A stretch of DNA of 64,000 nt. Source: Chondrinema litorale (lineage in GTDB: Bacteria > Bacteroidota > Bacteroidia > Cytophagales > Flammeovirgaceae). Both the position numbers and the translations under genes were made by a program. A model generated the notes under the pieces. It was not told the origin of the DNA, searched no databases, and saw nothing but the letters and a program-made list of their open reading frames with translations. Position 1 is the first letter of the stretch; each line of letters starts with the position of its first letter. The DNA is taken from the NCBI RefSeq assembly GCF_026250525.1, contig NZ_CP111043.1:2159421-2223420 (forward strand). The letters are read 5' to 3'. This document shows positions 26,518 to 36,038 of the stretch, in pieces.

Positions 26518-26967
26518 ATGGAATTTCATGAAAGGTTATGTTACCTCATGGATAATAGAGGTATACGAAATAGTGATCTATGGAGAAAAACAGGTAAACA
26601 TCCAGCAACAATTTCAAATTATAGAACTGGAAAAACATTACCTGATACAACATTTTATTTTGAATTGATTAAGTCTATTCCAGATATGAATGGGCACTGG
26701 TTATTATTTGGAACTGGAGAACCATTTTTGCCAAATAATCAAAAAAAAGTTAATAAGAGCACTGATTCGGTTACAGTTTCGGGTACAGAAAACGCTGTAA
26801 CCTCAAATGAAGCAATCCAAGAAAAAATATCTGTTCTTGAAAAACAAGTAAATGCTATTGTTACTGGTTTTCAAGAAGTTAAGGAGATGACAAAAATTGA
26901 TTTGGGAAAGAATAAGGTGTATTCGTACTCAGAGGTTGTAACTGAAAGTAAAAATTATGCTGCTTAA
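26518..26967 (+). CDS. CI-like phage repressor
   Basis: 149 residues. Residues 1-60 show a helix-turn-helix (DLWRKTGKHPATISNYRTGK) typical of Bacteroidota prophage repressors. The middle is polar and the end has a helical segment (KISVLEKQVNAIVTGF) for dimerisation. There is no LexA-type protease domain visible. It is divergent from the early genes, with the operator-like dyad upstream. Confidence 0.8.
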   Translation: MEFHERLCYLMDNRGIRNSDLWRKTGKHPATISNYRTGKTLPDTTFYFELIKSIPDMNGHWLLFGTGEPFLPNNQKKVNKSTDSVTVSGTENAVTSNEAIQEKISVLEKQVNAIVTGFQEVKEMTKIDLGKNKVYSYSEVVTESKNYAA

Positions 26968-26989
26968 AAAGGTTACAGTTTCGGGTACA
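26769..26989 (+). repeat. 19-bp direct repeat inside and just after the repressor gene
   Basis: GGTTACAGTTTCGGGTACA occurs at 26769-26787 in the repressor coding region and again at 26971-26989 just past its stop. The first copy lies in a dyad with CTGTAACC at 26795-26802. It may be a second operator set or a mark of past duplication. Confidence 0.45.
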
Positions 26990-27100
26990 CCTATATTACA
27001 CTAATGTGTAATAATCTGAGAGACAAAAAATTAATTCAGGTGTTCGGAACCAAGAGGAGGAGCTTTAAAGTTTTAAAAGTCAGGAGAAATCCGAAAAAGT

Positions 27101-27129
27101 AACCCGATAAAATTTTATCGGGTTTTTTT
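27101..27129 (+). terminator. intrinsic terminator after the repressor
   Basis: AACCCGATAA (27101-27110), four-base loop, TTATCGGGTT (27115-27124), then a T tract. Ends the repressor transcript, or a short RNA from the 135-bp gap between repressor stop and this hairpin. A smaller inverted pair (26995-27001 with 27006-27012) lies in the same leader. Confidence 0.8.
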
Positions 27130-27248
27130 ATGCCCTCCACTTAACAAAATATATACCCAATATTTGTTATTATTCAATTGACTTTAATGCTGACCTGAGA
27201 TAACTTATGTGATTTTAAACATTTGTTAAACTCAAAAAACTTTTTATC

Positions 27249-28394
27249 ATGAAAGTATTATTTCGTGCTAGGAAAGCCGGAGAGGGCTTTATCATCCTTT
27301 ATTGTAGAATCACTATCAACCAAGTGAGAGCTAATGCTGACTTTTCTACTCACTTAAAAAAAATTCCAAGTAGTGACTGGGATTCTAAAAATCAAACATG
27401 TTCTAAGAAACATACTGAGCACAACAAGGAGCTGATTGAAATTAGAGAGCAGCTTTTTGATATCTATCATCAATATTTAAAATCGACTGGTAATGAACCA
27501 GATCCTAACTCGGTGAAAAGAGATTTCTTAAAAAAAATTGAAATTGAGAATTTCACCATCACCAATGTTTCGGCTTTATTTCTGGAACAAATGAAAAATA
27601 ATCCACATGTTAAAGCAGGTACCAAGGAAAAACATAAGGTCCATCACAGAAAAATTGTGAAGTATTTAGGACTCATTAAGGCTGAATCTTTAGAACATCA
27701 TCACTTAGACCGTTTTTATTCTTCTCTAATAAAACAGGAAAAACACCAACATAATACTGCTATCAGAACAATTGAATATCTTAAAAGGGTGTTAAAAAAT
27801 GCTTTTGAAAAAGGATATCTCAGTTTTTTCCCTTGTAATGATTATTCTCTCAAAAGAGACAGAAATGAGAAAAAAGCCTATCTTACCAAAGATGAACTAC
27901 AAAAATTAGTTAGTGCTAAGATTAGTAATGAAAATTTAGCTCAGGTTAGAGATGCTTTTGTTTTTTGCTGTTACACAGGTATGGACTATGGTGACTACAG
28001 TAGATTTACCAAAAAGCTTGTTAAAGAAAAAGACAAGCAGAAATACATTGATTATAAGAGAAATAAAAGTGGACAGAGGGGACTAGTTAGGCTTTTTGGC
28101 ATTGCTGAAATTATTGCAGAAAAATACGATTACAATTTACCCAAATTTGTAAACCAGAATTACAACAAACTTATCAAAGAGGTTTGTTTTATTGCTGGTA
28201 TTGATGAAGATAAAGCTAACAAAATATCAACGCACTCAGCAAGGGTAACCGCTGGTATGATTTGGCTGAACGAAGGAATTAGTCTAGAAATAGTAAGCAA
28301 AATGCTCGGACATGCAAGCATAGAAACTACACAAAAATACTATGCTGAAATTACCCTAGATACTATGCTTAGAATGACTGAAAAACTAGCTTAA
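27249..28394 (+). CDS. phage-type tyrosine integrase
   Basis: 381 residues. The N-terminal part is an Arm/SAM-like DNA-binding region (residues 1-120). The C-terminal part has HSAR (HxxR), LGHAS and KYYAEI, with the catalytic Tyr in the last element. The first Arg of the classical set is replaced (YTGMDYGDY), as in several Bacteroidota integrases that carry Ala there. It catalyses integration and excision. The phage attachment site is expected near its 3' end; I see no clear att repeat. Confidence 0.85.
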   Translation: MKVLFRARKAGEGFIILYCRITINQVRANADFSTHLKKIPSSDWDSKNQTCSKKHTEHNKELIEIREQLFDIYHQYLKSTGNEPDPNSVKRDFLKKIEIENFTITNVSALFLEQMKNNPHVKAGTKEKHKVHHRKIVKYLGLIKAESLEHHHLDRFYSSLIKQEKHQHNTAIRTIEYLKRVLKNAFEKGYLSFFPCNDYSLKRDRNEKKAYLTKDELQKLVSAKISNENLAQVRDAFVFCCYTGMDYGDYSRFTKKLVKEKDKQKYIDYKRNKSGQRGLVRLFGIAEIIAEKYDYNLPKFVNQNYNKLIKEVCFIAGIDEDKANKISTHSARVTAGMIWLNEGISLEIVSKMLGHASIETTQKYYAEITLDTMLRMTEKLA

Positions 28395-28435
28395 TTATAT
28401 TCCACGAAGGCATTAAATCTATGAATAAACAGATT

Positions 28436-29122
28436 TTAGGAGAGTATTTTTTTCAATCGTTTGAAATCTTTCTTATTATACTTACTTAGTATGAGAGATT
28501 CTTTTTTAAGGTGAAACTTAATTTCATCTAAAGTAACATATCCTTGTAATGTCTTCAAATTACAGATTACTAATTCCCTATTTATATATTTCTGATTGGT
28601 TATATTTTGTAGATTTCTTATCATGAAATCTATATGATGCTTTAAAATTTTTAGTTTCAACTCATTAATTTCAAGTTCAGATACAATCACTTCTTTTTTA
28701 AAATAATTATACCAGTTTATCATAAATTTGGGAATATATCCATTTAAAGTTTTGACAATCTCAAATAATACTAAAAGCTTTTGCTTTGAACCTGAGTCAA
28801 AATATCTAGGACTCATAAAGAAATGACCAACTAATTCATTTGCTATATGCTCATAGCTAAAACCTTTTGATTGTAAAAATGAATAAACACAATCCTCTTC
28901 TTCTTTTGTCCTATTATCTTTTAAAAACCAATATTTCCCAGCAACTTCTCTATTTCCTATATCATAATTCAGTTTAGCATATTTATCCAAAACCCAAATA
29001 TCATCATAATATGCTTTTAAATATCCACTTAAGTATTTAAGCGCTTTTTTAGGAGGATGCTTTTCTATAATAGTAGAAATTCTTTTATGGATAACTCGCT
29101 TACGAATATCTCTAGCCATCAT
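28436..29122 (-). CDS. DUF6584-like protein
   Basis: 228 residues, helical. The early segment (IIEKHPPKKALKYLSGYLKA, then KLNYDIGNREVAGKYWFLKD) resembles the DUF6584 family, which has TPR-like repeats and is often found near toxin-immunity loci. Stop of the upstream membrane protein gene lies 2 bp before its start, so the two probably form a pair. Confidence 0.6.
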   Translation of the reverse strand: MMARDIRKRVIHKRISTIIEKHPPKKALKYLSGYLKAYYDDIWVLDKYAKLNYDIGNREVAGKYWFLKDNRTKEEEDCVYSFLQSKGFSYEHIANELVGHFFMSPRYFDSGSKQKLLVLFEIVKTLNGYIPKFMINWYNYFKKEVIVSELEINELKLKILKHHIDFMIRNLQNITNQKYINRELVICNLKTLQGYVTLDEIKFHLKKESLILSKYNKKDFKRLKKILS

Positions 29123-29124
29123 TA

Positions 29125-29421
29125 TTAAGACTTTTCATAAATCATATTCTTAACTCTAATTATAATTGTTTGTATAATTCCAATTACCCAATAAGTAGGA
29201 AATCTTAGAAAAGTGTATAAAACTTCAAAATTGTCTATCCATCCACCTTTCAATTTAACCATTTCTAACTCTATGAGCATAGAAATTAATGGTAGAACAA
29301 AACCAAAAATGGCTACTAAGATTAAGCAGCCTATTTTTAGATCTATTTTTTTTCTCCAAAACTTAATGTTTAGAAAAATTAATATTGTAAGAATTAAATA
29401 ATCAAAATATCCGAATAACAT
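29125..29421 (-). CDS. small membrane protein
   Basis: 98 residues with two clear hydrophobic segments (about 7-25 and 30-50) and a third weaker one near 70-90. It starts just upstream of the DUF6584-like gene. Unknown function; possibly an immunity protein. Confidence 0.5.
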   Translation of the reverse strand: MLFGYFDYLILTILIFLNIKFWRKKIDLKIGCLILVAIFGFVLPLISMLIELEMVKLKGGWIDNFEVLYTFLRFPTYWVIGIIQTIIIRVKNMIYEKS

Positions 29422-29653
29422 TTTTTCAACTTGTAGCTAGTACAATAATACACCTACTAATGAGATATTATTTTGGGCCAAAGCTATCCAATAACAGCTA
29501 ATAAGCTAGTCAATTAAGCCACATTAACAGCTCTCAGTTTTTCATAAATTAAACCACCTACAACACAAAACATTTCTGTTAATTTCTATAAAAGTATCTG
29601 CTTCAAATGCTCTTTACATTAGCCTATGGATTTTTAGCGCCTGCTACCAGCTT

Positions 29654-30376
29654 TTACTTTCTGCTTCGGTTAAAGAGCCTTGCTAGAAATCCTTGCTTGA
29701 TCTTCTTTTCAACAATCCAAATGGGTTCATCTGTTGGCCGTATAATCTTTGAGTTGACTCCAAACTTCCCCCAAGCAAAACCTGTCTGTATTGGTTCGTT
29801 CGTTAAATCAGCAATTAAAAACGACTCTGGAAGTTCAACAGTTGATTCAAAATCGTAATCACGTTCATTCTGTTCCCAGATTCCAACTTTTTCGTTCCAA
29901 ATGTTGAATACAATTTGCTCATGAATTATATCAAGGTTTGATTCATCTCCAACACGTCCAAATTCATCCACATGCTCAATGAATTGTGTTAAATCATTAG
30001 AGTGTTTTACAATAACGGCTGGATCATGACATACATAATATACCTCATTCCAATTACCTTTAGAATCAATATCTAGAATCCAAAAGTTACCAAAGCCATC
30101 ACCTGTAAGTTGAATAGAGTTTGGAAAAACTTCTTCAAAACCAAAATGACCAAATGAATCAAATCTAACTTCCTCCAAGCCGTAAAATTCAAAGCCTCGA
30201 CAGAACTTAAGAAGTCCCTCAATTTCTGTTGGTAAGTGTTGGTTCGGTAAATTCCTTTTGAGTTCTTCAATTTCGGATTGATTCATCCCTTCGAGCAGCT
30301 CTACCCTGTACGCGTCACCGTCCTCAAATTTATATTGATTGTCAAGGATGGATTTCAGTTTCACAGTTGGTGTCAT
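29654..30376 (-). CDS. SMI1/KNR4 (SUKH) family protein
   Basis: 240 residues. The pattern LKRNLPNQHLPTEIEGLLKF, then FGHFGFEEVFPNSI, TGDGFGNFWILD and YYVCHDPAVIVKHS fits the SUKH fold, in which such proteins act as immunity partners of toxins. No toxin is adjacent. An attC-like site begins 31 bp upstream of its start. Confidence 0.78.
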   Translation of the reverse strand: MTPTVKLKSILDNQYKFEDGDAYRVELLEGMNQSEIEELKRNLPNQHLPTEIEGLLKFCRGFEFYGLEEVRFDSFGHFGFEEVFPNSIQLTGDGFGNFWILDIDSKGNWNEVYYVCHDPAVIVKHSNDLTQFIEHVDEFGRVGDESNLDIIHEQIVFNIWNEKVGIWEQNERDYDFESTVELPESFLIADLTNEPIQTGFAWGKFGVNSKIIRPTDEPIWIVEKKIKQGFLARLFNRSRK

Positions 30377-30406
30377 ATTTTAGTTTCGGGAATTGCTGGT
30401 AACGCT

Positions 30407-30510
30407 CAACTAAAATGAGTATGCGCCCCAGTGGCTAGAAGCATCGAAGTTTCTGTTTCGCACAGGCCTTTCAAATATCTCAGTTCGCATATTCATTTTA
30501 GTGTTTGTTG
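30407..30510. repeat. attC-like site A
   Basis: Outer boxes CAAC (30407-30410) and GTTG (30507-30510). Arms 30409-30425 and 30486-30502 pair over 17 bp with one mismatch. The upstream box reads GCTCAAC, a full match to the attC RYYYAAC pattern. The metalloprotease stop is 10 bp away. Orientation and spacing match cassette ends in integrons. Confidence 0.65.
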
Positions 30511-30520
30511 TGTGGCGTTT

Positions 30521-31615
30521 TCAGTAATTCAAATATTCTTTCTTCAGATGATTATAAAAATCTTTTTCAAATGTCTTTTCTGATAGTCCGAGAGCTTCTT
30601 TAACGTTTCCATTCTTTGCCATTAGTTCTATTACCTTTTTCCATCCCCATTTTGTATCAATAAATTCAATTAGGTAGTAACCCAATTGATATTGAAATTC
30701 CCCATTCCAATTAATCTGTTTAAGCGATGGGAATTTTTCTTTTTTAACGTATTCGAGTTGGTCTATGTCTTCCCATGCACAGCAGCCCTTATAAAGTGCA
30801 ACACCTTCCCACAACCATTTTGGAATTCTGTTGGGGTCTCCCACTATATTCCAGTGAATAATATGTACGAATTCATGGATGAGTAAATCATCAGAAATTG
30901 GTTCATTCAATGCAGTTTCCAGATAAGTAGGAGATACCAATTTTATTTCGTTTTCTGTCCAAACTCTTCCTTTTTGCCACTTGGGTGCTCCAGGAGTTAG
31001 CACACCGTTATGATATGACTCAATATCTGGGTATATTTTGTATGTTATGACAGGCAAGGGTTCACAACTAAACTCATCCAATAATTTGTAATGAACAGAT
31101 TCAATTTTTGAGGAGAAATTTTTGACAAATAGCTCATCTTGTTTGCTGTAAACAAATCTGAAATTATCTGTATGGAGTTCCTGTGTCATTTTTACTTCAG
31201 CGTTCACAGCCAATTCATCCAATTCTGGAATTCTATAACCGTAAAGATCGGTTTGCCATTCTTTTCTTGGCCGTATAACTTTGAACTCTTCTAATTTCTC
31301 GTTTTTAAAAGTAAGTACTACATAATAAGTCGTATCGCTTTCACTGATTTCTGGGAGGTCATCTTCATGGTAGACTACATTATAGCTCAATTTGCCATTT
31401 GAATAAGCTTCAAACTTTCTATCAATATCGGAATCGTAAATTGTATATAATTCACCATCCTTCAAGTACCATCTACTTTTAAAAAAAGGTTTATTGGGTT
31501 TTACACCTACATTATAGTAGCCAATAAATTGACTTAAAGGTCGTATTTCCTTTGTATCCTGTGCAAAAAGGTGTTGGTTGAAAACTAGAATCAAAGAAAA
31601 CGTTATAATCTTCAT
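30521..31615 (-). CDS. secreted gluzincin-type metalloprotease
   Basis: 364 residues from ATG at 31615 (a start at 31636 would put seven odd residues before the signal). The N-terminus is a clear signal peptide (MKIITFSLILVFNQHLFA). The active site is HEFVHIIHW (HExxH), with a downstream WLWEGVALY Glu, as in M1/gluzincin-like enzymes. A Cys pair follows (GCCAW). Likely exported peptidase cargo of the cassette array. Confidence 0.78.
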   Translation of the reverse strand: MKIITFSLILVFNQHLFAQDTKEIRPLSQFIGYYNVGVKPNKPFFKSRWYLKDGELYTIYDSDIDRKFEAYSNGKLSYNVVYHEDDLPEISESDTTYYVVLTFKNEKLEEFKVIRPRKEWQTDLYGYRIPELDELAVNAEVKMTQELHTDNFRFVYSKQDELFVKNFSSKIESVHYKLLDEFSCEPLPVITYKIYPDIESYHNGVLTPGAPKWQKGRVWTENEIKLVSPTYLETALNEPISDDLLIHEFVHIIHWNIVGDPNRIPKWLWEGVALYKGCCAWEDIDQLEYVKKEKFPSLKQINWNGEFQYQLGYYLIEFIDTKWGWKKVIELMAKNGNVKEALGLSEKTFEKDFYNHLKKEYLNY

Positions 31616-31637
31616 ATTGGCTTGGTTTAATGCCACA

Positions 31638-31863
31638 CAACAATCAGATATGGCGAGTGGCCATATCCTTAGTAAACACCTCTAAAGTAGTGAAACTGCC
31701 CAACCCCCGCAACAGTATCCACAATGCACTGCGTTTTGAAAGTAAAATGCCAGAAAGAAAAAAATAGCTAGAAGCAAAAAAGTCAGCAGAATGGGCAGGT
31801 TCACGGTCGGATTGCATTGAAATATCAGATTGGCAGTTTGGCCATTCGCTATATCGCTTGTTA
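31638..31863. repeat. attC-like site B
   Basis: Outer boxes CAAC (31638-31641) and GTTA (31860-31863). Arms 31647-31662 and 31840-31855 pair over 16 bp with two mismatches. At 226 bp it is long for attC, with a large central loop. The next cassette gene ends 8 bp away at 31871. A 74-codon reading across it is not a real gene. Confidence 0.55.
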
Positions 31864-31870
31864 CCCACCG

Positions 31871-32389
31871 TTACTTTTTGAATTTGACGTTGGCTAAAGA
31901 GTTGATTAGCTCTATTCGATGCTCAGTTCCATAGTTAGACGGGTACAAGAGAAAGCTATGCGACATGTCATCTTGCCAAGGGATTATGAATCCTGTTTTA
32001 GCGTTCTTAAACACTGTATGAATTATACGGCCGTTCAGCGTGTCAGTTTGTGATTCGAACCCATCCTCGACAAATGATGCGAGTTGAGGAGAAAACATGC
32101 CATATTCATAATAAATCAAGTTCGAAGCTGAAATCATAAAATTCCCCACGTACCCAGGGCATGTTGGTCTGTTCGCAACATTTATAAACTTCTCATTTGT
32201 TGGGATATCAGCCCAAGAGGTTAACATTATATATGAATATGAATCCTGCTTTTTATAGTTTGTTTCAAAGGTTAGTTGGTAGCTGACGTCTCCAAATGTT
32301 AATAAGATAGCAGATTGAAGTGAAAACCAGAGCAGAAAAATTCCAGCTAATATCAAGATTGATTTTCGGTATTTTCGTATTCTGCGCAT
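31871..32389 (-). CDS. membrane-anchored protein, cassette cargo
   Basis: 172 residues from ATG at 32389. One N-terminal hydrophobic segment (ILILAGIFLLWFSLQSAILL) anchors or exports it; the rest is a beta-rich domain. Start lies 6 bp from site C, stop 8 bp from site B. No family recognised. Confidence 0.6.
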   Translation of the reverse strand: MRRIRKYRKSILILAGIFLLWFSLQSAILLTFGDVSYQLTFETNYKKQDSYSYIMLTSWADIPTNEKFINVANRPTCPGYVGNFMISASNLIYYEYGMFSPQLASFVEDGFESQTDTLNGRIIHTVFKNAKTGFIIPWQDDMSHSFLLYPSNYGTEHRIELINSLANVKFKK

Positions 32390-32395
32390 GGTGAG

Positions 32396-32456
32396 CAACG
32401 GCGATCGTAGGCGCTGGCAAAGGCTTTAGCCGTAGCTTAGCGCTTACTAAATGTTG
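32396..32456. repeat. attC-like site C
   Basis: Outer boxes CAAC (32396-32399) and GTTG (32453-32456), with an imperfect stem between them (left end GTAGGCGC, right end GCGCTTACTAAAT). At 61 bp it is the size of a classic 59-base element. The TIKI-like gene ends 12 bp away. Confidence 0.6.
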
Positions 32457-32467
32457 TGCGTAGTTTT

Positions 32468-33637
32468 TTAATAATTTTTTTCAGATTCTTTAGTGGCAGG
32501 TGGAATTAGAATAGCATCGAATTTTTCAATATATCCTTTAATCGTTCCGTTTAATTTTATCTTATTTTCTATACTTAATTTTTCTAGTTCGTTCAAATCA
32601 ATAAAAGTCCATTCATCAGGTTTTGTATATTGAAGTATTTCAATATCTTCTTTTTCAACCACATCTTTAATTTCATTACTGGAGTTTAAACTGTATCTAG
32701 TAAATGAAAGTACCGAAAATGATTTTTTAAAATTAAAATTTGCCAATTCATAAATTGTATTCCCCAATTCTTGAAATCCGCTATAACTAGTTCCTTTTGC
32801 TATATGTACAGCACCTAATTTTATAAAGACTTTTTTTGAATCTGCGTTTTCAAGTTCTTTGTATTGAGAGATAAAATTATGTTTCATATTTTCAACTCTT
32901 GGATACCAAAAGCCTTTTCCCTGACCTGCATAGATTTGTAATGATTTTTTCAATTCATTTATTATCATTTTATTTTTTGAATTGTTTACTGCATTGATAT
33001 AATTTTCTAATTCTTTAGAGCTTAAAAGGTTTTCGGCTAATTCCGGATTAAATCCATTTTTACCTTTTTTATATTCTGATATTATATAGTTATAAGCTTT
33101 CTTATATTTTTCATTTATAAGTTGTGATTTATTTGAATTTTCTAACAATAAATCAAGAATGAATAAATAGGAGTTATAGTTCTCAAAGTCCACACCCCAA
33201 ATATTTATGCCGTAATCAACAATCTGATTTAATGTTTTTCCCTCTTCAACTGTTCCAAAAAATCCAAAAGGAGCGCCAACGATATAATCTGAATATTTTC
33301 TATTAAATTCTTCCAGTGATTTTTTTTGTTTACCTAATTCTTCTAATTTTTTTGAAGCTAAAGGGCCTATTTCAGCAACATAATTGTTGAAACCTTCTTT
33401 TTTAAGAAAAGGAACTAAAGTCTTTACCATAGTTTCCAATTTTGAAACATCGTGTTCTTCTCCAATGAGAAAAAACTGACTTTCTGATATTTTTGATTTG
33501 AAAATTTCAGCTCCTTTTCCTGCTAAAGTATCATTGGTTATAGTAAAATAATAAGTGGATTTTTTAATTACTTCCTGTGCTGAAATATTTGAAAAAATTA
33601 AAATAAGGATTGTGAGATTTATATAATATTTTATCAT
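32468..33637 (-). CDS. TIKI/ChaN-superfamily-like secreted protein
   Basis: 389 residues. Signal peptide at 1-20. The segment FFLIGEEHDVSKLETMVKTL and the later KVFIKLGAVHIAKG resemble the GE-H and G-H motifs of TIKI/ChaN/erythromycin-esterase-like proteins. Catalytic role uncertain. Its start is about 100 bp from the poly-T and intron 3' end. Confidence 0.62.
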   Translation of the reverse strand: MIKYYINLTILILIFSNISAQEVIKKSTYYFTITNDTLAGKGAEIFKSKISESQFFLIGEEHDVSKLETMVKTLVPFLKKEGFNNYVAEIGPLASKKLEELGKQKKSLEEFNRKYSDYIVGAPFGFFGTVEEGKTLNQIVDYGINIWGVDFENYNSYLFILDLLLENSNKSQLINEKYKKAYNYIISEYKKGKNGFNPELAENLLSSKELENYINAVNNSKNKMIINELKKSLQIYAGQGKGFWYPRVENMKHNFISQYKELENADSKKVFIKLGAVHIAKGTSYSGFQELGNTIYELANFNFKKSFSVLSFTRYSLNSSNEIKDVVEKEDIEILQYTKPDEWTFIDLNELEKLSIENKIKLNGTIKGYIEKFDAILIPPATKESEKNY

Positions 33638-33715
33638 CTGGGTTTACTTGAAAATTACGCAGTAGAGTAGAGCCTGACAGTCTTAAACTACTTTGTTAAA
33701 ATAACAAGATAGTAA

Positions 33716-33739
33716 TTTTTTTTTTTTTTTTTTTTTTTT
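33716..33739 (+). other. 24-T homopolymer at the intron 3' edge
   Basis: 24 consecutive T on the plus strand (24 A on the intron strand) directly touch the 3' end of the group II intron at 33740. A homopolymer this long is rare and error-prone in sequencing. Confidence 0.9.
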
Positions 33740-33762
33740 GACTGTCAGAGCCCCCTTCATCA

Positions 33763-33794
33763 AACCGTGCATGAAGTTTTCCCTCACACGGCTT
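33763..33794 (-). ncRNA. group II intron domain V
   Basis: Minus strand reads AAGCCGTGTGAGGG, then a GAAA-containing loop region and CATGCACGGTT, forming the short GC-rich hairpin expected of domain V near the intron 3' end. Confidence 0.7.
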
Positions 33795-34469
33795 ACCGAT
33801 AGTATTCTTCATTCTGCTTTCGCAAGGGTTTTCAAGCGTGCATACTTCTCTATGTCCAGTAATCCATAGGATTTAACCAGGTTTTCATAGGGTCGCTGGC
33901 GTAGCTTCCGATGCGCTTTCCTTCCTTTACTTTTCATCCATTTGAACAGTTTATAGCTAAGATGTAGTTTGATGATTTTAACCGTTTCCCAAACATGGGT
34001 CACTTTACTTATTGAAAAATAGTTTAACCAACCGATTAATAAACGGTTGATTTTCCACACTATCCATTCCATACGCCAATGTCGACGCTTGGACAACAGT
34101 TCACGAAGTTTGCAGAACAGTTTCGAGCGAGATTTCATACTCGGCCGGACATCTGTGTATTTGTTCCTGTTCCACGTGAACTTGGAGGCGATGTAACGGA
34201 ACTCGAATCCCAAGAAGAACAAGCTGCTCCGACAACTATTGCATATAATTATTGATCTTGACCACCCCCAATTATCAAGCAGACCACTAGCAATTATGAT
34301 ATTGACCACCCCTTTAGCGCTTTGAGAGCGGTGGTCAAAAAAGCTATAATTATCAAACTGACCACTCAATATCAGGGTGGTCAAGATGATAATAATTATG
34401 ATGCTGACCACCCCATTATCCCCGTCCTTCCGTGCTTTGTTTGCGGTAGCAACCAAACTACCGCAAGAT

Positions 34470-36014
34470 ATGGCAGGAAAGATATTGAACATGAACAAGT
34501 TAAAACAGATCATCAGGTTACGGGAACAGGGCATGGGTATCCAGACGATATCCAAGGGTCTTGGTGTCTCCCGTAACACGATAAAAAAATACCTGGCCCT
34601 GATCAAGGGCTCTGGCCATGATACAAAGACACTACTGGAGAAAGATGAGGTTGAACTGGAGGCCCTACTGGTATCCCCTCCACCAGATGAAGAAGAGCGT
34701 AAGCTCAATCTGGAAGCGATGAGACCCTATATCGAGAAGGAACTTCCCAGGACCGGAGTGAGCCGCTGGCTGCTCTGGACGGAATATATGCAGAAAAACC
34801 CCGGTGGTTACAGCTACTCCCATTTCTGCAACCACATCCGAAGTTGGAAGGCAGGCAAGGATGCCACCATGCACCTGGAACATTCCCCTGGTGACAAGAT
34901 GTTCATCGACTTCACGGGGAAGAAGCTACACTGGGTGGACAGGGAAACGGGGGAACTGCACGAGGTAGAGGTCTATGTGGCCATACTTGGCTATAGCCAG
35001 TTGACCTTTGTCAAAGCGGTCCCCTCACAAAAAAAGGAAGACTTCATCGGTGCCACACAGGATGCCCTCCATTATTTCGGTGGTGTACCACGGTTACTCG
35101 TACCTGATAATCTCAAGGCAGCCGTACACAAAGCCAGTAAATATGAGGCAGACCTCAATACTGACTTTGCCGATATGGCCAACCACTATGGTACGGCCGT
35201 ACTCCCGACAAGGAGTTACCGCCCACGTGACAAGGCATTGGTGGAGAACGCCGTCCGTATTGCCTATTCCCGCATCTATGCCCCATTGCGTGACAACACC
35301 TTCCATTCCCTACAGGAACTCAATTTGGCCATATCACAGCTCTTGGAACAGCACAATGATATGCACTTCCAAAAAGAGGCCATCAGCCGAAGGGAAAGGT
35401 TCAAAAAAGAGGAGAAGGAAAAACTGGGGCCACTGCCGATATCCCGTTATGAGTTGAAGCTTTTCAAGTACTGCACCGTGATGAAGAACGCCCATGTATC
35501 CCTGTTGGAGGACAAGCATTACTATAGTGTACCCTATCGCTTCATCGCCAAGAAGGTCAAACTGGTGTACTCCGCTTCCCAGGTCTCGGTCTACTATAAA
35601 GGGGAACGTATCGCCTTCCATCGTAGGGATATGCGTTGCCATGTCTACACCACCGTCAAGGAGCATATGCCCTCCACCCATCGCTTTGTATCTGAATGGA
35701 ACCCACAAAAGTTCCTTTCATGGGCAGCGGGCATCCACCCCGATGTCAAGGATTTTATAACGGCTGTGATGGAAAGGAAACGCCATCCAGAGCAGGCCTA
35801 CCGCAGCTGTGTGGGCATCCTGTCATTTGATAAAAAAGTGGGCAGGGAACGGTTCCTTGCAGCCATAAGACGGGCTGCCGACTTTGGTGCCTATGATTAC
35901 AGGACCGTGGACCGTATCCTGAAAAGTGGACTGGAAAAATTGCCCAAGGAAAACAATGGACAGCAAACACTGCCCTTCCATGATAATATCAGGGGCAGCA
36001 AAGATTACAGATAA
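34470..36014 (+). CDS. istA: IS21 transposase IstA
   Basis: 515 residues from ATG at 34470 (34491 also possible). A helix-turn-helix (GMGIQTISKGLGVSRNTIKKY) starts the protein. The DDE core shows DFTG early, PDNLKAAV in the middle and a later RDKALVENAV. Full length for the family. IstB follows by 24 bp. Confidence 0.9.
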   Translation: MAGKILNMNKLKQIIRLREQGMGIQTISKGLGVSRNTIKKYLALIKGSGHDTKTLLEKDEVELEALLVSPPPDEEERKLNLEAMRPYIEKELPRTGVSRWLLWTEYMQKNPGGYSYSHFCNHIRSWKAGKDATMHLEHSPGDKMFIDFTGKKLHWVDRETGELHEVEVYVAILGYSQLTFVKAVPSQKKEDFIGATQDALHYFGGVPRLLVPDNLKAAVHKASKYEADLNTDFADMANHYGTAVLPTRSYRPRDKALVENAVRIAYSRIYAPLRDNTFHSLQELNLAISQLLEQHNDMHFQKEAISRRERFKKEEKEKLGPLPISRYELKLFKYCTVMKNAHVSLLEDKHYYSVPYRFIAKKVKLVYSASQVSVYYKGERIAFHRRDMRCHVYTTVKEHMPSTHRFVSEWNPQKFLSWAAGIHPDVKDFITAVMERKRHPEQAYRSCVGILSFDKKVGRERFLAAIRRAADFGAYDYRTVDRILKSGLEKLPKENNGQQTLPFHDNIRGSKDYR

Positions 36015-36038
36015 CTATTTTTTAACCCTAAATAATAA

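Noticed and set aside
27020..27070. tRNA gene suggested by TTCGGAACC
   Set aside because: No acceptor stem, D arm or anticodon arm can be paired around it.
31644..31868. Leftward 74-codon reading
   Set aside because: It runs through the arms and loop of attC-like site B and has no recognisable protein features.
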